From: Halostella pelagica
GTDB lineage: Archaea; Halobacteriota; Halobacteria; Halobacteriales; Natronoarchaeaceae
DNA: 64,000 bases
Assembly (NCBI GenBank): GCA_005954745.1
Contig: CP040678.1
Coordinates: forward strand, 434,001 to 498,000
Direction: 5' to 3'
Positions 1 through 8,735 of the stretch are shown one piece after another. The position numbers and the translations under genes are program-made. The notes beneath the pieces were generated by a model. It saw nothing but the letters and a program-made list of their open reading frames with translations. It searched no databases and was not told the DNA's origin. The number at the start of each line of letters is the position of its first letter. Positions within the stretch are counted from its first letter, which is position 1.

Positions 1-695
1 TCCGGCCCGGCCGACGTGAAAAAGAGAACGTACAGTCCTAGGACCGACCCGACGCCGCGTGAGAAGATGGTCGCGACCGCTGCGCCGACGATGCCGAGTT
101 GGGGCGCTGGACCCCAACCGAAGATGAGCACGGGGTCGATGACGACGTTCACTGCGACGGAGACGAGCATCACGCGCATCGGCGTCTTGGTGTCGCCGTA
201 GCCGCGTAACAGCGCCGAGAAGACGAAAAAGACGAACAGGAAGGGTAGACCGAGGAAGAACACTTCCATGTAGTCGGCTGCGAGCGGGACGATCCGGGCG
301 GTCGTGTCGGTCTGGCTGGGTAGCAGTGCGAGTAGGTCCCGCGTCGCCAGATAGCCCAGCGCGCTCAGACCGATAGCGAGGAGCGTCACGAACGAGAGCG
401 TCTGGCCCGCGACGGTGCCGGCGGACCGCTCGCTGTCGGCACCGGTGTACTGGGCGACGAGGATGCTGCCGGCGGTCGTGAACCCGCCCGCGACCGAGAT
501 GAGGAGAAAGATGAGCGGGAACGCGAGGCTCATCGCTCCGACCGCGTCGGCCGACAACTGTCCCAGCCAGAACGTGTCGGTGACGTTGTAGGCGACTTGC
601 AGGAGCTGGATCACTACGATCGGCCAGGCCAACCGGAACAGCGGCCGAACGAGTCCGCCCTCGGTAATCGATCCGTCGTGTTCGTCGACGCTCAC
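1..695 (-). CDS. MATE family efflux transporter (partial, 3' end outside window)
   Basis: The reverse strand reads from a GTG at 695 (VSVDEHDGSITEGG...) to the window edge, giving about 231 codons of the N-terminal half. Seen: hydrophobic membrane segments and the stretch RLAWPIVVIQLLQVAYNVTD, followed by a DTFWLG-type sequence typical of MATE (multi-antimicrobial extrusion) proteins, and LLRGYGDTKTPM near the edge, the conserved loop of the family. MATE proteins export cationic drugs and metabolites with Na+ or H+ antiport. The C-terminal half lies outside the window. Substrate cannot be inferred. The family call is solid. Confidence 0.85.
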   Translation of the reverse strand, partial: MSVDEHDGSITEGGLVRPLFRLAWPIVVIQLLQVAYNVTDTFWLGQLSADAVGAMSLAFPLIFLLISVAGGFTTAGSILVAQYTGADSERSAGTVAGQTLSFVTLLAIGLSALGYLATRDLLALLPSQTDTTARIVPLAADYMEVFFLGLPFLFVFFVFSALLRGYGDTKTPMRVMLVSVAVNVVIDPVLIFGWGPAPQLGIVGAAVATIFSRGVGSVLGLYVLFFTSAGP

Positions 696-887
696 TGTAT
701 TTCGAAACGAAACCCCCGTAGTTGAACCCTTTGATCCGGCGAACGATGCCGATCAGAGAAGACCGGTCGGTATCTCTACTCGAGGCGTCGGCAGTTCGAC
801 AGACTGGTTCATCTCCCGAGAGCGAACCTGAATGCCGACCGATTCCGGCGAGTCCGTGACGGTTGCTGCGACTCGAATATCGCCCCC

Positions 888-2234
888 TCAATCAACTGCT
901 TCGGGTGTCGATACCGTCGACTCGTCCCCGACGACCGTCCGGTCCGGTAACTCGGGATTCGGTTCCCGACCCAGGGTGAGAAGACGCTCGGTCAGGGTGA
1001 GTTCCTCCGCGCTCGGGTTGGATTTCTCGATCGATTCGTACTCGACCGCTACGCCCTCGGACTCGGCGGCGATGCGGACGGCGCACAGCTGATAGGACGG
1101 GAAGAAAACCGGCGGCAGGACCCCGATAATCCCGTCGCGGCGGTGGAGGCGCTTGAGCCACGTCCCGCTGTTGACGAGCAGACCGCCGTCTGTCTCCCGC
1201 GTCGTCGGGCGGTGAGTGTGGCCGTAACAGAATATTGCAGTGTCCGGGCGCTCGGCGAAGACGTCGCGGGCGGCCTCGACGTAGGGTGCCTCGGCGTCGA
1301 CTGTCAACGCCGTCTCGAAAACGCCGAACCGCTGGATCGTTTTGCGAACGTCTCGTCGGATGAAATACAGCGGGATCCCGACGAGTACGAGCAGTCCGGC
1401 GATGGCCACGTTGACCGATAGCAGGAACCAGACGGCCGTCCCTGCGGTGCCGAACTGGCCGAGAAACGAAACGGTTCGGTCGACCGGCATCGACCAGACG
1501 CCGGCCAGGTCCAGTCCCGCCAGCACCGAAAGGAGCGCGCTGATGTTGAACAGGAGGAGAAACGGCACCAGAGCGTACCGGAGGAGAGGGTTCATCTCGC
1601 GGTAGAAGTACTTCGAGATCAACCAGACCGGCATTCGCTCGGTAGGGGTGACGGCTTGTACGTCCTTCAGCCAGTTGTACCGTCCCCGGTGGGAGAGCTT
1701 GCCGGCCCGGCTAGTCACGAGCGTGTTGTAGAAGTATCCCAGCGGGGACGCGTGGGGGTTCCCCCAGTCCTCGATCCGGTTGTTGGGGTCCCGCTGGTGG
1801 CCGTGCTCGAAGTGGATCGCTTGGTCGCCGACCTCCCGGGTGATCGACTCGTCCTGAACCAGATTGACGTTGTACTCGGCGAACCGCTCGACGTACTCGT
1901 CGTAGGCGGCCAGTTCGTGGTCGTGGTTGCCCGGCAGGAGCGTGATCGGCACGCTGTCGCCAGTTGCTCGGAACTGATCGAACAGCTTCGGGTACGTCTC
2001 CTCCAGGCGGTCGAACTTCGCCAGTCCCTCTATCGCGGTGAACTCCCAGAGCCCGAACGCGTCGCCGTTTATGATCAACTCCGCGTTCTCCTCGGCCGTT
2101 TCCAACCGTTCGAGAAACCCGAGTAACTCGTCGAGAAACTCGGCGTCTTCCAGTTGCTCGTCCCCGCCGATGTGCAGGTCGCTGATGACGTAGTAAACCG
2201 GCTCATCGGCCGTCGCTTCGGAGCTTTGACTCAT
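888..2234 (-). CDS. Membrane-anchored metallophosphoesterase
   Basis: 448 aa calcineurin-like phosphoesterase. Metal-site motifs in order: D19-x-H21, GD (57-58), GNHDHE (102-107), a GH near 145 and GHTHRP (338-343). Two hydrophobic segments, roughly 219-239 and 262-292, lie between the GH and GHTHR blocks, so a membrane hairpin interrupts the catalytic fold while both halves stay on the same side. The family hydrolyses phosphomono- or diesters with Mn or Fe. The substrate is unknown; UDP-diacylglucosamine (LpxH-like) and nucleotide substrates are both possible for related folds. A TATA-like tatatat at 2314-2320 is the likely promoter. MATE lies 192 bp downstream on the same strand. Confidence 0.85.
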   Translation of the reverse strand: MSQSSEATADEPVYYVISDLHIGGDEQLEDAEFLDELLGFLERLETAEENAELIINGDAFGLWEFTAIEGLAKFDRLEETYPKLFDQFRATGDSVPITLLPGNHDHELAAYDEYVERFAEYNVNLVQDESITREVGDQAIHFEHGHQRDPNNRIEDWGNPHASPLGYFYNTLVTSRAGKLSHRGRYNWLKDVQAVTPTERMPVWLISKYFYREMNPLLRYALVPFLLLFNISALLSVLAGLDLAGVWSMPVDRTVSFLGQFGTAGTAVWFLLSVNVAIAGLLVLVGIPLYFIRRDVRKTIQRFGVFETALTVDAEAPYVEAARDVFAERPDTAIFCYGHTHRPTTRETDGGLLVNSGTWLKRLHRRDGIIGVLPPVFFPSYQLCAVRIAAESEGVAVEYESIEKSNPSAEELTLTERLLTLGREPNPELPDRTVVGDESTVSTPEAVD

Positions 2235-2407
2235 TATTAGTAGCCGTCTCCCGGCCGGTGGACGGTCGATTCGGCGGCCGGGACTCGCTTACGTAGGTAT
2301 GAGGAAACAGTCGTATATATTGCCCGCTTGACGCCGCTTCGCGGCTGGGGGTTTCGAAAACGGAACTTCGACACCACCGAGCAAGCGAACCGGCGCGTCT
2401 GACCGCG

Positions 2408-2992
2408 CTACGGCGTTTCGTTGGTTTCCAACGAGAACTCGCCGCGGGGGTAGGCGACGCAGGTCAGCGTGTACCCATCGCCGAGTTCGTTCTCGTCTAA
2501 CATCTCCTGGTCGTCGTGTTCGACGAACTCGGTGGCGTCGCCGTCGGGGATGCGTCCGCCGCAGGAGACACACTGTCCCTGGCGGCAGGCGTACGGCAGG
2601 TCCCAGCCCTCGTCTTCGCCGGCCTCCAGCAGCGTCTCGTTGTTGGCGACCTCGATAGTCTCGCCCTCCTTGACGTACTCGATCTCGTAGTGTTCGATCT
2701 CGTCTTCGGGGATGTCGCCGGGACCGGAGGTTTCCTCGGCACCGCCCTCCTCACCCTCCGCCAGTTCGCCGCCGGACTCGCCCGCCGCGACCGCACCGGC
2801 ACCGCCGCCACCGCCGATAGCGCGGTTCATCGGTTCCGGGAAATCAGTCTCGGGCACCGATTCGGCCCGCCGCTCCAGGAGTTCCTGCGAGATGTCCTCG
2901 TTCGCGGTCCACTCGGTGCCTCGGGAGAAGTGCAAGATCACTGCCGTCACCGTCAGCAGCAACCCGAGACCGAGCCCAATTTCGTTCACCAT
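2408..2992 (-). CDS. Membrane-tethered plant-type 2Fe-2S ferredoxin
   Basis: 194 aa. One N-terminal membrane helix (about residues 4-22), then an acidic Gly/Glu linker (60-105), then a plant-type ferredoxin domain with C136, C141, C144 and C178 (C-x4-C-x2-C ... C), the ligands of a [2Fe-2S] cluster. It should act as a one-electron carrier held at the membrane. The acidic linker is typical of haloarchaeal secreted or membrane proteins. The partner reductase is not in the window. A TATA-like gtttaactc lies about 25 bp upstream of the ATG, suggesting a leaderless transcript. Confidence 0.88.
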   Translation of the reverse strand: MVNEIGLGLGLLLTVTAVILHFSRGTEWTANEDISQELLERRAESVPETDFPEPMNRAIGGGGGAGAVAAGESGGELAEGEEGGAEETSGPGDIPEDEIEHYEIEYVKEGETIEVANNETLLEAGEDEGWDLPYACRQGQCVSCGGRIPDGDATEFVEHDDQEMLDENELGDGYTLTCVAYPRGEFSLETNETP

Positions 2993-3097
2993 ATGCGTCG
3001 AAGTTGGAAATCCTGGTTTAACTCTGTTGTGATTATTTGCGCCGTGTAGCGGTCGTCCGGTGGGGCGTGATCTCCGGACTCGTCCCTTTCCCGCGAA

Positions 3098-3240
3098 CCT
3101 CGTGACGGCCGAAGCCTTCCCCTGCGGTATGGCTTCCCCGTCTCACTCGCCGCGAACTACCTCGTGACGGCCGAAGCCCGCCCCTGCGGTATAGCTTCCC
3201 CGTCTCACTCGCCGCGAACTACCTCGTGACGGCCGAAGCC
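3098..3240. repeat. 62-bp tandem repeat spanning the 3' end of gnd
   Basis: Copy 1 is 3098-3159, copy 2 is 3160-3221 (60 of 62 or so identical), and a partial third copy starts at 3222 (cctcgtgacggccgaagcc). The third copy is the genuine gnd C-terminal coding sequence, and copy 2 contains the gnd stop codon (TGA on the minus strand, 3205-3207). The last codons of gnd have therefore been duplicated twice downstream of the gene. The unit is not a multiple of 3, so the copies do not extend the protein. Confidence 0.85.
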
Positions 3241-4098
3241 ATACCGCAACCGATTCGCTAACCGACGCGAAAACCGCTCGTCTCGACTGGCGAACCGCTC
3301 GGAGAGCGCCTGATAGATGAGCGGCAGCGCCACCTCCTGTTCCAGCGCCTCCTGTACGGTCCACGTGCCGGTGGACCCGCCTTCGACGTGGTCCGCGACG
3401 GTACCGAGGTCGTTGCCCTCCTCGCGGAACGCTTCCTCGCAGAGTTCCAGCAGCCACGAGCGGATGACCGCCCCGTTGTTCCACGTGTTCGCGACGCTTT
3501 CGAGGTCAAGGTCGTAGCGGCCGTTCGCGAGCAGTTCGAACCCTTCGCCGTAGGTCTGCATCAGGGCGTACTCGACGCCGTTGTGGACCATCTTCACGTA
3601 GTGGCCGCTCCCGGCCGGGCCCATTCGGTCGTGGCCGTCGGGTCCCGTGGCGACGGCGTCGAAGACGGGCGTCAGTTCGTCGTAGGCCCACTCGGGGCCG
3701 CCGACCATCAGCGAGAAGCCGAGTTCCGCGCCCGCCGGACCGCCGCTGGTGCCGCAGTCGAGATACGCGGCTGCGGTGGACTCGGCGCGGCGGACGGAGT
3801 CCTCGAAGTGGGAGTTGCCGCCGTCGACGACCACGTCATCGCCGTCGAGGTGTGATTCGAGGTCGTCGAGGGCGGCGTCGACCGCCTCGCCGGCGGGCAC
3901 CATTAGCCAGATCCGCTTGTCCTCGCCCAGTCGCTCGGCGAGGTCGGAGACGGAGTCGGCGGGCGTCGCGCCCGCGTCCGCCGCCGAGGCAACGGCTTCC
4001 TCGTCCAAGTCGAAGGCGATAACGTCGTGACCCGCGTCCAACGTCCGCTCGACGACGATCTGTCCCATGCGTCCGAGTCCGATGACGCCCAGTTGCAT
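3205..4098 (-). CDS. gndA: 6-phosphogluconate dehydrogenase, decarboxylating (short archaeal form)
   Basis: 297 aa. N-terminal Rossmann motif GLGRMG (7-12), the DGGNSHFEDSVRRA substrate-loop signature, GTSGGPAGAELG (around 127) and KMVHNGVEYALMQ with the catalytic Lys/Asn pair. It converts 6-phosphogluconate to ribulose 5-phosphate with CO2 release. In haloarchaea (shown for Haloferax volcanii) this is the oxidative pentose phosphate route. At about 300 aa it is the short form lacking the long C-terminal half of the E. coli enzyme. The C-terminal tail codons (GFGRHEVVRGE) lie inside a tandem repeat. Confidence 0.92.
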   Translation of the reverse strand: MQLGVIGLGRMGQIVVERTLDAGHDVIAFDLDEEAVASAADAGATPADSVSDLAERLGEDKRIWLMVPAGEAVDAALDDLESHLDGDDVVVDGGNSHFEDSVRRAESTAAAYLDCGTSGGPAGAELGFSLMVGGPEWAYDELTPVFDAVATGPDGHDRMGPAGSGHYVKMVHNGVEYALMQTYGEGFELLANGRYDLDLESVANTWNNGAVIRSWLLELCEEAFREEGNDLGTVADHVEGGSTGTWTVQEALEQEVALPLIYQALSERFASRDERFSRRLANRLRYGFGRHEVVRGE

Positions 4099-4200
4099 GG
4101 TGGGGGCTGTCGGGCGGGCGCAGGTAGTGGTTGCGGTTCGTCAGAGCGATACGTGCGGTTCGTCAGCGGCGCACCTACGCGGTCCGCGGCGGCGCGTCCG

Positions 4201-4629
4201 TCAGTAGGACAGACTGTCAACGCGTTCGTATCCGACGGCAGTGACGACGACCGTCGCACCGCCGTACTTGACGTAGACGCCGCTCTCGTGCGGTTCGTCT
4301 CCCGACGAGACGTAGTACGGCAGGTCATGCTGGAGAACGTCGACGAGTTCGAGCGTGTCACGGCCGGAGAGGTCGACTGCCTCCCACTCGTCGCGGACGT
4401 CGCGGTCGACCGCGCGGCGGATAGCCGCCCCGACACCCGGTACGCCGTCGAGTATCCCGTCACCGTCGTAAAGCACCGTCGCTCGCGCCGGCACGTCCTC
4501 GACGACTCGCGCTGCGACGCTCGTGACGGCGTCTGCCTCGCCACTGGTACGCCGCCGGGCGAGTCCGTACGCGGCCGTGGTTACGATGATTCCCAGCGAG
4601 AAGAGCAGATCACGCAGGTCCCGATTCAT
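4201..4629 (-). CDS. Hypothetical protein with one membrane anchor
   Basis: 142 aa, family not recognised. One N-terminal hydrophobic segment (about 8-24), then a soluble domain of mixed alpha/beta character ending in repeated beta-like stretches (GVYVKYGGATVVVTAVGYE). A strong TATA box, catatattaat at 4649-4659, is 20-30 bp upstream of the ATG, so the gene is probably expressed as a leaderless mRNA. It stands alone between gndA and a CopD-like gene, all on the minus strand. Confidence 0.7.
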   Translation of the reverse strand: MNRDLRDLLFSLGIIVTTAAYGLARRRTSGEADAVTSVAARVVEDVPARATVLYDGDGILDGVPGVGAAIRRAVDRDVRDEWEAVDLSGRDTLELVDVLQHDLPYYVSSGDEPHESGVYVKYGGATVVVTAVGYERVDSLSY

Positions 4630-4647
4630 ACCGGACGGTTGGAACTA

Positions 4648-4660
4648 TCATATATTAATC
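4648..4660 (-). promoter_or_regulatory. TATA box for the 142-aa membrane protein gene
   Basis: AT-rich catatattaatc, the only such run in this GC-rich spacer, lies 20-30 bp upstream of the start codon at 4629. This is the archaeal box-A position for a leaderless transcript. Confidence 0.55.
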
Positions 4661-4796
4661 TTTTGCGTGGCCGAACGTCTGGGGAAGCCGTACTGACGTA
4701 CGGCCGTAAGTCTTCCCGACTGATTTCGCGACATCAGCTGAGCATACCCGGTTCCACGGGACGAGGGGCTTCGAGATGTCGAACGAAACGGGCGAA

Positions 4797-5255
4797 TTAG
4801 AGAAGCGCGCCCGTCGTGATGAGGCCGGCGTCGACGAGCAGGAGGACGCCGACGACCGCAGCGGCGCGAAACAGGCCGATGTTCTCTCTGGCCGGCGCTC
4901 TGACCTTCTTCATCTTCAGGTCCGCCGTCAGTTTCGAACTCCCGACTTCGACGAGGCCGGCAAGCACCAGCCACAGCGCGAGCATAGCGAGGACGAGGTT
5001 CCCGTTCGTCGTCTCGAGCAGGCTCTTTCCGGGGTATCCCTGGGCGGCCATGTGGCCGCCGGTGGCGAACAGGAGGGCGGCGCTAACCCGCGAGATGGTC
5101 TTCAGACTGCCTACGAGACGTTCGAGCGGGTCCGCGTTGAAGTGACCGTCGCGCGCTGCCGGCAGGACTGCGAGCGTCACGAACAGAACGCTACCGACCC
5201 ACAGTGCCGCAAACAGGAGATGCGTCGTCCGTATCGCCGCGTCGACCAGTGACAT
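4797..5255 (-). CDS. CopD-like four-helix membrane protein
   Basis: 152 aa from the ATG at 5255 (MSLVDAAIRTTHLLFAALW); an upstream in-frame ATG at 5294 would add 13 non-hydrophobic residues and is less likely. Four membrane helices. The first has the His followed by a W-V-G pattern (HLLFAALWVGSVLFV) seen in CopD/YgjA-type proteins, and a second His pair occurs at GGHMAA. The pattern suggests heme or copper handling in the membrane, but this is family resemblance only. No copper genes are adjacent. Confidence 0.65.
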   Translation of the reverse strand: MSLVDAAIRTTHLLFAALWVGSVLFVTLAVLPAARDGHFNADPLERLVGSLKTISRVSAALLFATGGHMAAQGYPGKSLLETTNGNLVLAMLALWLVLAGLVEVGSSKLTADLKMKKVRAPARENIGLFRAAAVVGVLLLVDAGLITTGALL

Positions 5256-5499
5256 TACTGTACTGTTCGGGCCGAAGGGTTTCAGTTTTTCCAAGGAGCC
5301 GAGATGTCAGCCAGGAGACGGTGACCCCGTCGCCGGCGGGTCCGCCCCGGTTCGTTGCCCGTATCGGGCCGTTTATGACGAGCGCGATAACATTTACTCG
5401 CATGAACGCGATATTTACCCTGCTTCCCTGCTCACGTCCCCCCCTCTTCCGTCGGACTGCGTTCGGAGGTGACGCCGCAGTACGGCGTGTGGTGCGCCC

Positions 5500-7173
5500 G
5501 TGAAACGACTGCCAACTCCGCGGCGGAGCGCGCTCGTCGCCCGCGTCGAGGTCAGGCGGACGCTCCGCTCATTCGTCGAGAACCGGACCCGTCTGGCGCT
5601 GACCGCTCTCTCGGGCGTCTTCGTCCTGGCCGTCGTGGCCGCTGGGTCGTACGGCGTCTATCTCGCCGGTCAGGCGCTTCGTTCGGGTAGCGACCTCGGC
5701 GGGTTCGACGTGACCTCTACGCTGCGCGGTGTCGTCGGTCTCGTCTGGGTTGGGATCTCGGCGCTCGTCGCCGCCCGCGCCGTCGCAAAGCGCGGCACGG
5801 TCCCCAAGGCCGACGGCCTGTTGACGACGATCCCGACGGCGGACGCCGTCGGCGGAATACTCCTCTCCGAACTGATATTCGTCCTGCTGTGGACGCTGCC
5901 GCCGCTCGTTCTTCTGACCGGGAGCTTTTCGTACGGTGCCGGGACGCCCGGCCCGTTCATCGTGATGGTCCCGGTGGTCGCCACACTCGGCGCGCTAGGG
6001 GTCGCGACGGGGTACCCCGTGGGCCTGCTTGTCCGGCAGGCCGTCACGCGCTACGACGTGCTGGCGAAATACCGTCAGGTCCTCTTTGCGTTCGCGTTTC
6101 TCGGCTACTTGGCTCTCGTCTTCGGCGGCGGCATCAACGAGATAGCGGCCGTGTTGCTTGACCCCCTCGCGCGGACGCCAGTCGGGTGGCTTGGCGACCT
6201 GCTCCTGGTCGGGATCCCCGGTATTGACGGGTCGCTCGCCCGCGCAACCGTCGCGCCCGCCGCCGTCCTCGCCGCAGTCGTTCCGGCGCTCGCCGTCACG
6301 GTTCGAATCGCCGCCGTCCACTGGTTCTCCGACCCCGCCGGACCGACATCCGAGGACGATAACGACGCTGGCGGGCGGTTTGCCGACGTACTCCCGGCGC
6401 TCCCGATAGCGCTCCCGTCCTCCGCGTTCTCCCGCCCGACGCGGGCCGTGGCCGGCGCGGTGGTCCGTCGAGCGGTGCGCGCACCGATCAAGCTTTCGTA
6501 CGTCATTTACCCGCTGTTCGGCGTGATACCAGTCGCTCAGTCAGCGATCGAGCAGGGCCGCATACCGGCGTCGCTCCCGTACGCCCTTGCGTTGTACGCC
6601 GCGTGGGCGTCGGGCGTACTCGTCACGCTGAACCCCTTCGGCGACCAGGGGGCGGTGTTGCCGGGGACGCTGACGACGCCGCTTTCCGGCCGGCAGTTCG
6701 TCGCGGGACACGTCGTCGTGGCCGCTGGGCTGATGGTGCCACTGACCGTCATCCTGACTGTCGGTAGCGGTCTCGCCAGTCCGCTCTCGCTCGCAAGCGT
6801 CGCGGAACTGGCCGTCGGTGCCGGCGTCCTCGCGGCGCTGATGCCGCTGCTGGCGACCGGTATCGGGGCACTGTTCCCGCGGTACGGCGCGGTCAACGTC
6901 GTCGGGAACCGGAAGGCGGTGATGCCGAGTAAGCGGGCGTTTCTGACCTACTCCGTGACGATCGCCGCCGCCGGTCTGGCGGCGGGGCTGACGTTCGAAG
7001 CACCGCTCCGAGAGACCGTCGCAGTTCTCGTGACGGTTCTCGTTCCCCGGATTGCGGTTTCGCCGGGGACCCTGGAAACCGTCGGTATCGTCGCACTGGC
7101 CGCGGCGCTCGTCTCGCCGTTCGTTTCAGTCGCGTACGCTGTCCGCCGGTTCGAATCGTACCACCTACACTGA
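5500..7173 (+). CDS. Multi-pass membrane protein, ABC-2 exporter-permease-like
   Basis: 557 aa starting at a GTG (MKRLPTPRRSALVARVEVRRTLRSF). About 10-12 hydrophobic segments are arranged as two halves around a soluble loop near 285-310, with an amphipathic basic N-terminus typical of ABC-2 type permeases. No ATPase gene is adjacent, so a transporter role is inferred only from topology. It is convergent with the downstream PPOX gene, and the two coding regions overlap by 9 bp at their 3' ends. Confidence 0.65.
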   Translation: MKRLPTPRRSALVARVEVRRTLRSFVENRTRLALTALSGVFVLAVVAAGSYGVYLAGQALRSGSDLGGFDVTSTLRGVVGLVWVGISALVAARAVAKRGTVPKADGLLTTIPTADAVGGILLSELIFVLLWTLPPLVLLTGSFSYGAGTPGPFIVMVPVVATLGALGVATGYPVGLLVRQAVTRYDVLAKYRQVLFAFAFLGYLALVFGGGINEIAAVLLDPLARTPVGWLGDLLLVGIPGIDGSLARATVAPAAVLAAVVPALAVTVRIAAVHWFSDPAGPTSEDDNDAGGRFADVLPALPIALPSSAFSRPTRAVAGAVVRRAVRAPIKLSYVIYPLFGVIPVAQSAIEQGRIPASLPYALALYAAWASGVLVTLNPFGDQGAVLPGTLTTPLSGRQFVAGHVVVAAGLMVPLTVILTVGSGLASPLSLASVAELAVGAGVLAALMPLLATGIGALFPRYGAVNVVGNRKAVMPSKRAFLTYSVTIAAAGLAAGLTFEAPLRETVAVLVTVLVPRIAVSPGTLETVGIVALAAALVSPFVSVAYAVRRFESYHLH

Positions 7174-7608
7174 CTCCCGTGCGGAGAGGTTGCCCCAGGA
7201 CACTACCGTCCCGGGACTGACGCGGAGGACCGGACGCGACTCGATAGCCTGATCCACGTACTGGTCGTACTTCTCACGCAGCGCCCGCACCGCCGGTTCG
7301 TGGCCGTCGTCGTTCGGCTGTCGCAGTTCCGCTGTGCCGCGGATCTGTACCCAGCCGAGTTCGTCCCAGTTCTCCGCGTAGTGGTCAACGAGAAGCGTCA
7401 CCCGCGGGTCGGCCCGGACGTTCCGGACGCGACGCAGTTCCGTCGCCTCGACTGCCTTCGGTTTCTCGTCTAGCGGCGAGACGACCGCTCCGTCGACGAG
7501 CGCGTAACAGACCGGGACGGCGTGTGGCGCGCCGTCTCCCGTCACCGTCGCCAGGCGCGCGACCCGCGCTCGTCGGACGAACCGGCGCTCTGATTCGGAG
7601 AGAGTCAT
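7165..7608 (-). CDS. PPOX-class (pyridoxamine-oxidase-fold) F420/flavin-dependent oxidoreductase
   Basis: 147 aa from the ATG at 7608 (MTLSESERRFVRRARVARLA). The N-terminal pattern RFVRRARVARLATVTGDGAPHAVPVCYAL and the LLVDHYAENWDELGWVQIRGTAEL block are characteristic of the split-barrel PPOX family (TIGR03668-like, F420-dependent enzymes). It would reduce an unidentified substrate using F420 or a flavin. The in-frame ATG 13 codons upstream lacks conserved sequence. It is convergent with the preceding membrane protein. Confidence 0.82.
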   Translation of the reverse strand: MTLSESERRFVRRARVARLATVTGDGAPHAVPVCYALVDGAVVSPLDEKPKAVEATELRRVRNVRADPRVTLLVDHYAENWDELGWVQIRGTAELRQPNDDGHEPAVRALREKYDQYVDQAIESRPVLRVSPGTVVSWGNLSARESV

Positions 7609-7660
7609 ATCCCGAGATACCGCTCGCTCCCGCTTAACGCTCCGCACGCGACGCCGACTC

Positions 7661-8215
7661 TCACTCCATCCACTCGGGCGCGAACTCGACGATTCGCTTG
7701 CGGAGAACGGTGTACACCAGCGACGTGAGAAGCGCGGCGAGGACCGCCGTCCGGATGGAGCCGTCGAACGTTACGAGCGCCGGCACCGAAACCAGCGCGC
7801 CCAGAACGAAGTCCTCTGGCGACCCGTCGTAGCGGACCCACCGCCGGGGCCGAACCCAGGTCTTCGTCGGATGGAGAAACACCGCGCGGTCGGAGGTCCC
7901 CTCCCACGGTTTCAGTTCGAGGCCGCCGCCGAAGGCGTCGCTCGCCGAATGGACCGCCGCGGAGACGAGAAACAGGGCGGCGGCGATGGTCGTCGTACTC
8001 GGGGCAACCGCGGCACCGACGACCGCAGGGACCGCGAGACCGCTGTAGTACACGGGGAAATGCAGCGTCTTGCGGTGGGCGGCGAGTAGGTCCAGGTCCG
8101 GGAATATCCCGCCCGCCGCCCCGCCGACCGCCGCGGCGACTGCGAACTCGGGTGCGACCGCGACCACCGCGCTCGCCAGCGCCAGACCGACGAACGCGTG
8201 GGTGGTCACCATCAT
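7661..8215 (-). CDS. YdjM-type membrane-bound metal-dependent hydrolase
   Basis: 184 aa from the double ATG at 8215 (MMVTTHAFVGLALA). Hallmarks are TTHAFVG at the N-terminus, then GGIFPDLDLL, HRKTLHFPVYY and a late HSASDAFGGGLELKPWEG, matching the LexA-binding/YdjM family with its His/Asp metal ligands set between membrane helices. The substrate is unknown. The region upstream of 8215 in the same frame (56 codons) lacks membrane character and overlaps the promoter of the divergent glutaredoxin gene. Confidence 0.8.
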   Translation of the reverse strand: MMVTTHAFVGLALASAVVAVAPEFAVAAAVGGAAGGIFPDLDLLAAHRKTLHFPVYYSGLAVPAVVGAAVAPSTTTIAAALFLVSAAVHSASDAFGGGLELKPWEGTSDRAVFLHPTKTWVRPRRWVRYDGSPEDFVLGALVSVPALVTFDGSIRTAVLAALLTSLVYTVLRKRIVEFAPEWME

Positions 8216-8326
8216 GGATCGCGATAGGGCCACGACGGGCAAAACGCTGTCCGTTCGGTCGCGTCCGTCGACAAACGGGTGACTGCGGCCCGCGGCTTTT
8301 TGCCGCGCGCGCCACGATCTGGTCAC

Positions 8327-8569
8327 ATGAGCCAGATCACCCTGTACGAACTCGACGGCTGTCCGTACTGCGAGAACGTCCACGAGCGCCTGCAGGACCT
8401 CGGTATCGAGTACGAGAGCGTCTGGGTCGAGGGTCTACACTCGAAACGCGACGAGGTGGCCCGCGTCTCCAATCAGCGCTCGGTGCCCGTGCTCGTAGAC
8501 GAGGAGTACGGCGTGACGATGGGCGAGTCCGAGCGCATCCTGGAGTTCATCGAGACGACGTACGCCTAA
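8327..8569 (+). CDS. Glutaredoxin-like thioltransferase
   Basis: 80 aa, MSQITLYELDGCPYCENVHE. The CPYC dithiol (12-15) and the cis-Pro TVP-like segment RSVPVLVDEEYGVTMGES are diagnostic of glutaredoxins. It reduces disulfides or carries Fe-S clusters; since haloarchaea use gamma-glutamylcysteine rather than glutathione, that thiol is the likely partner. It is transcribed divergently from the YdjM-like gene. Start chosen at the internal ATG, since the upstream 16 codons lie in the promoter. Confidence 0.9.
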   Translation: MSQITLYELDGCPYCENVHERLQDLGIEYESVWVEGLHSKRDEVARVSNQRSVPVLVDEEYGVTMGESERILEFIETTYA

Positions 8570-8735
8570 GGGGATCCTCACCGGCAGACCCTATCGAACG
8601 CGCTAGCGCAGTTTGCTCCGCGATAGAACTCCTTTAGGAGGTGTCCGTTACCGAGAACCGGGCCGGGCGTGTGTGTTCATCGTGTTCGTGTGTCGGCCAT
8701 GGTCCGTCGGCAGTACCGCCAGCGGCAACCGTCGT

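Noticed and set aside
8585-8650. Inverted repeats ctatcg/cgatag and ctcctttaggag downstream of the glutaredoxin gene as a riboswitch
   Set aside because: Short stems between convergent genes; more likely a transcription end than a ligand-binding RNA, and not specific enough to call.
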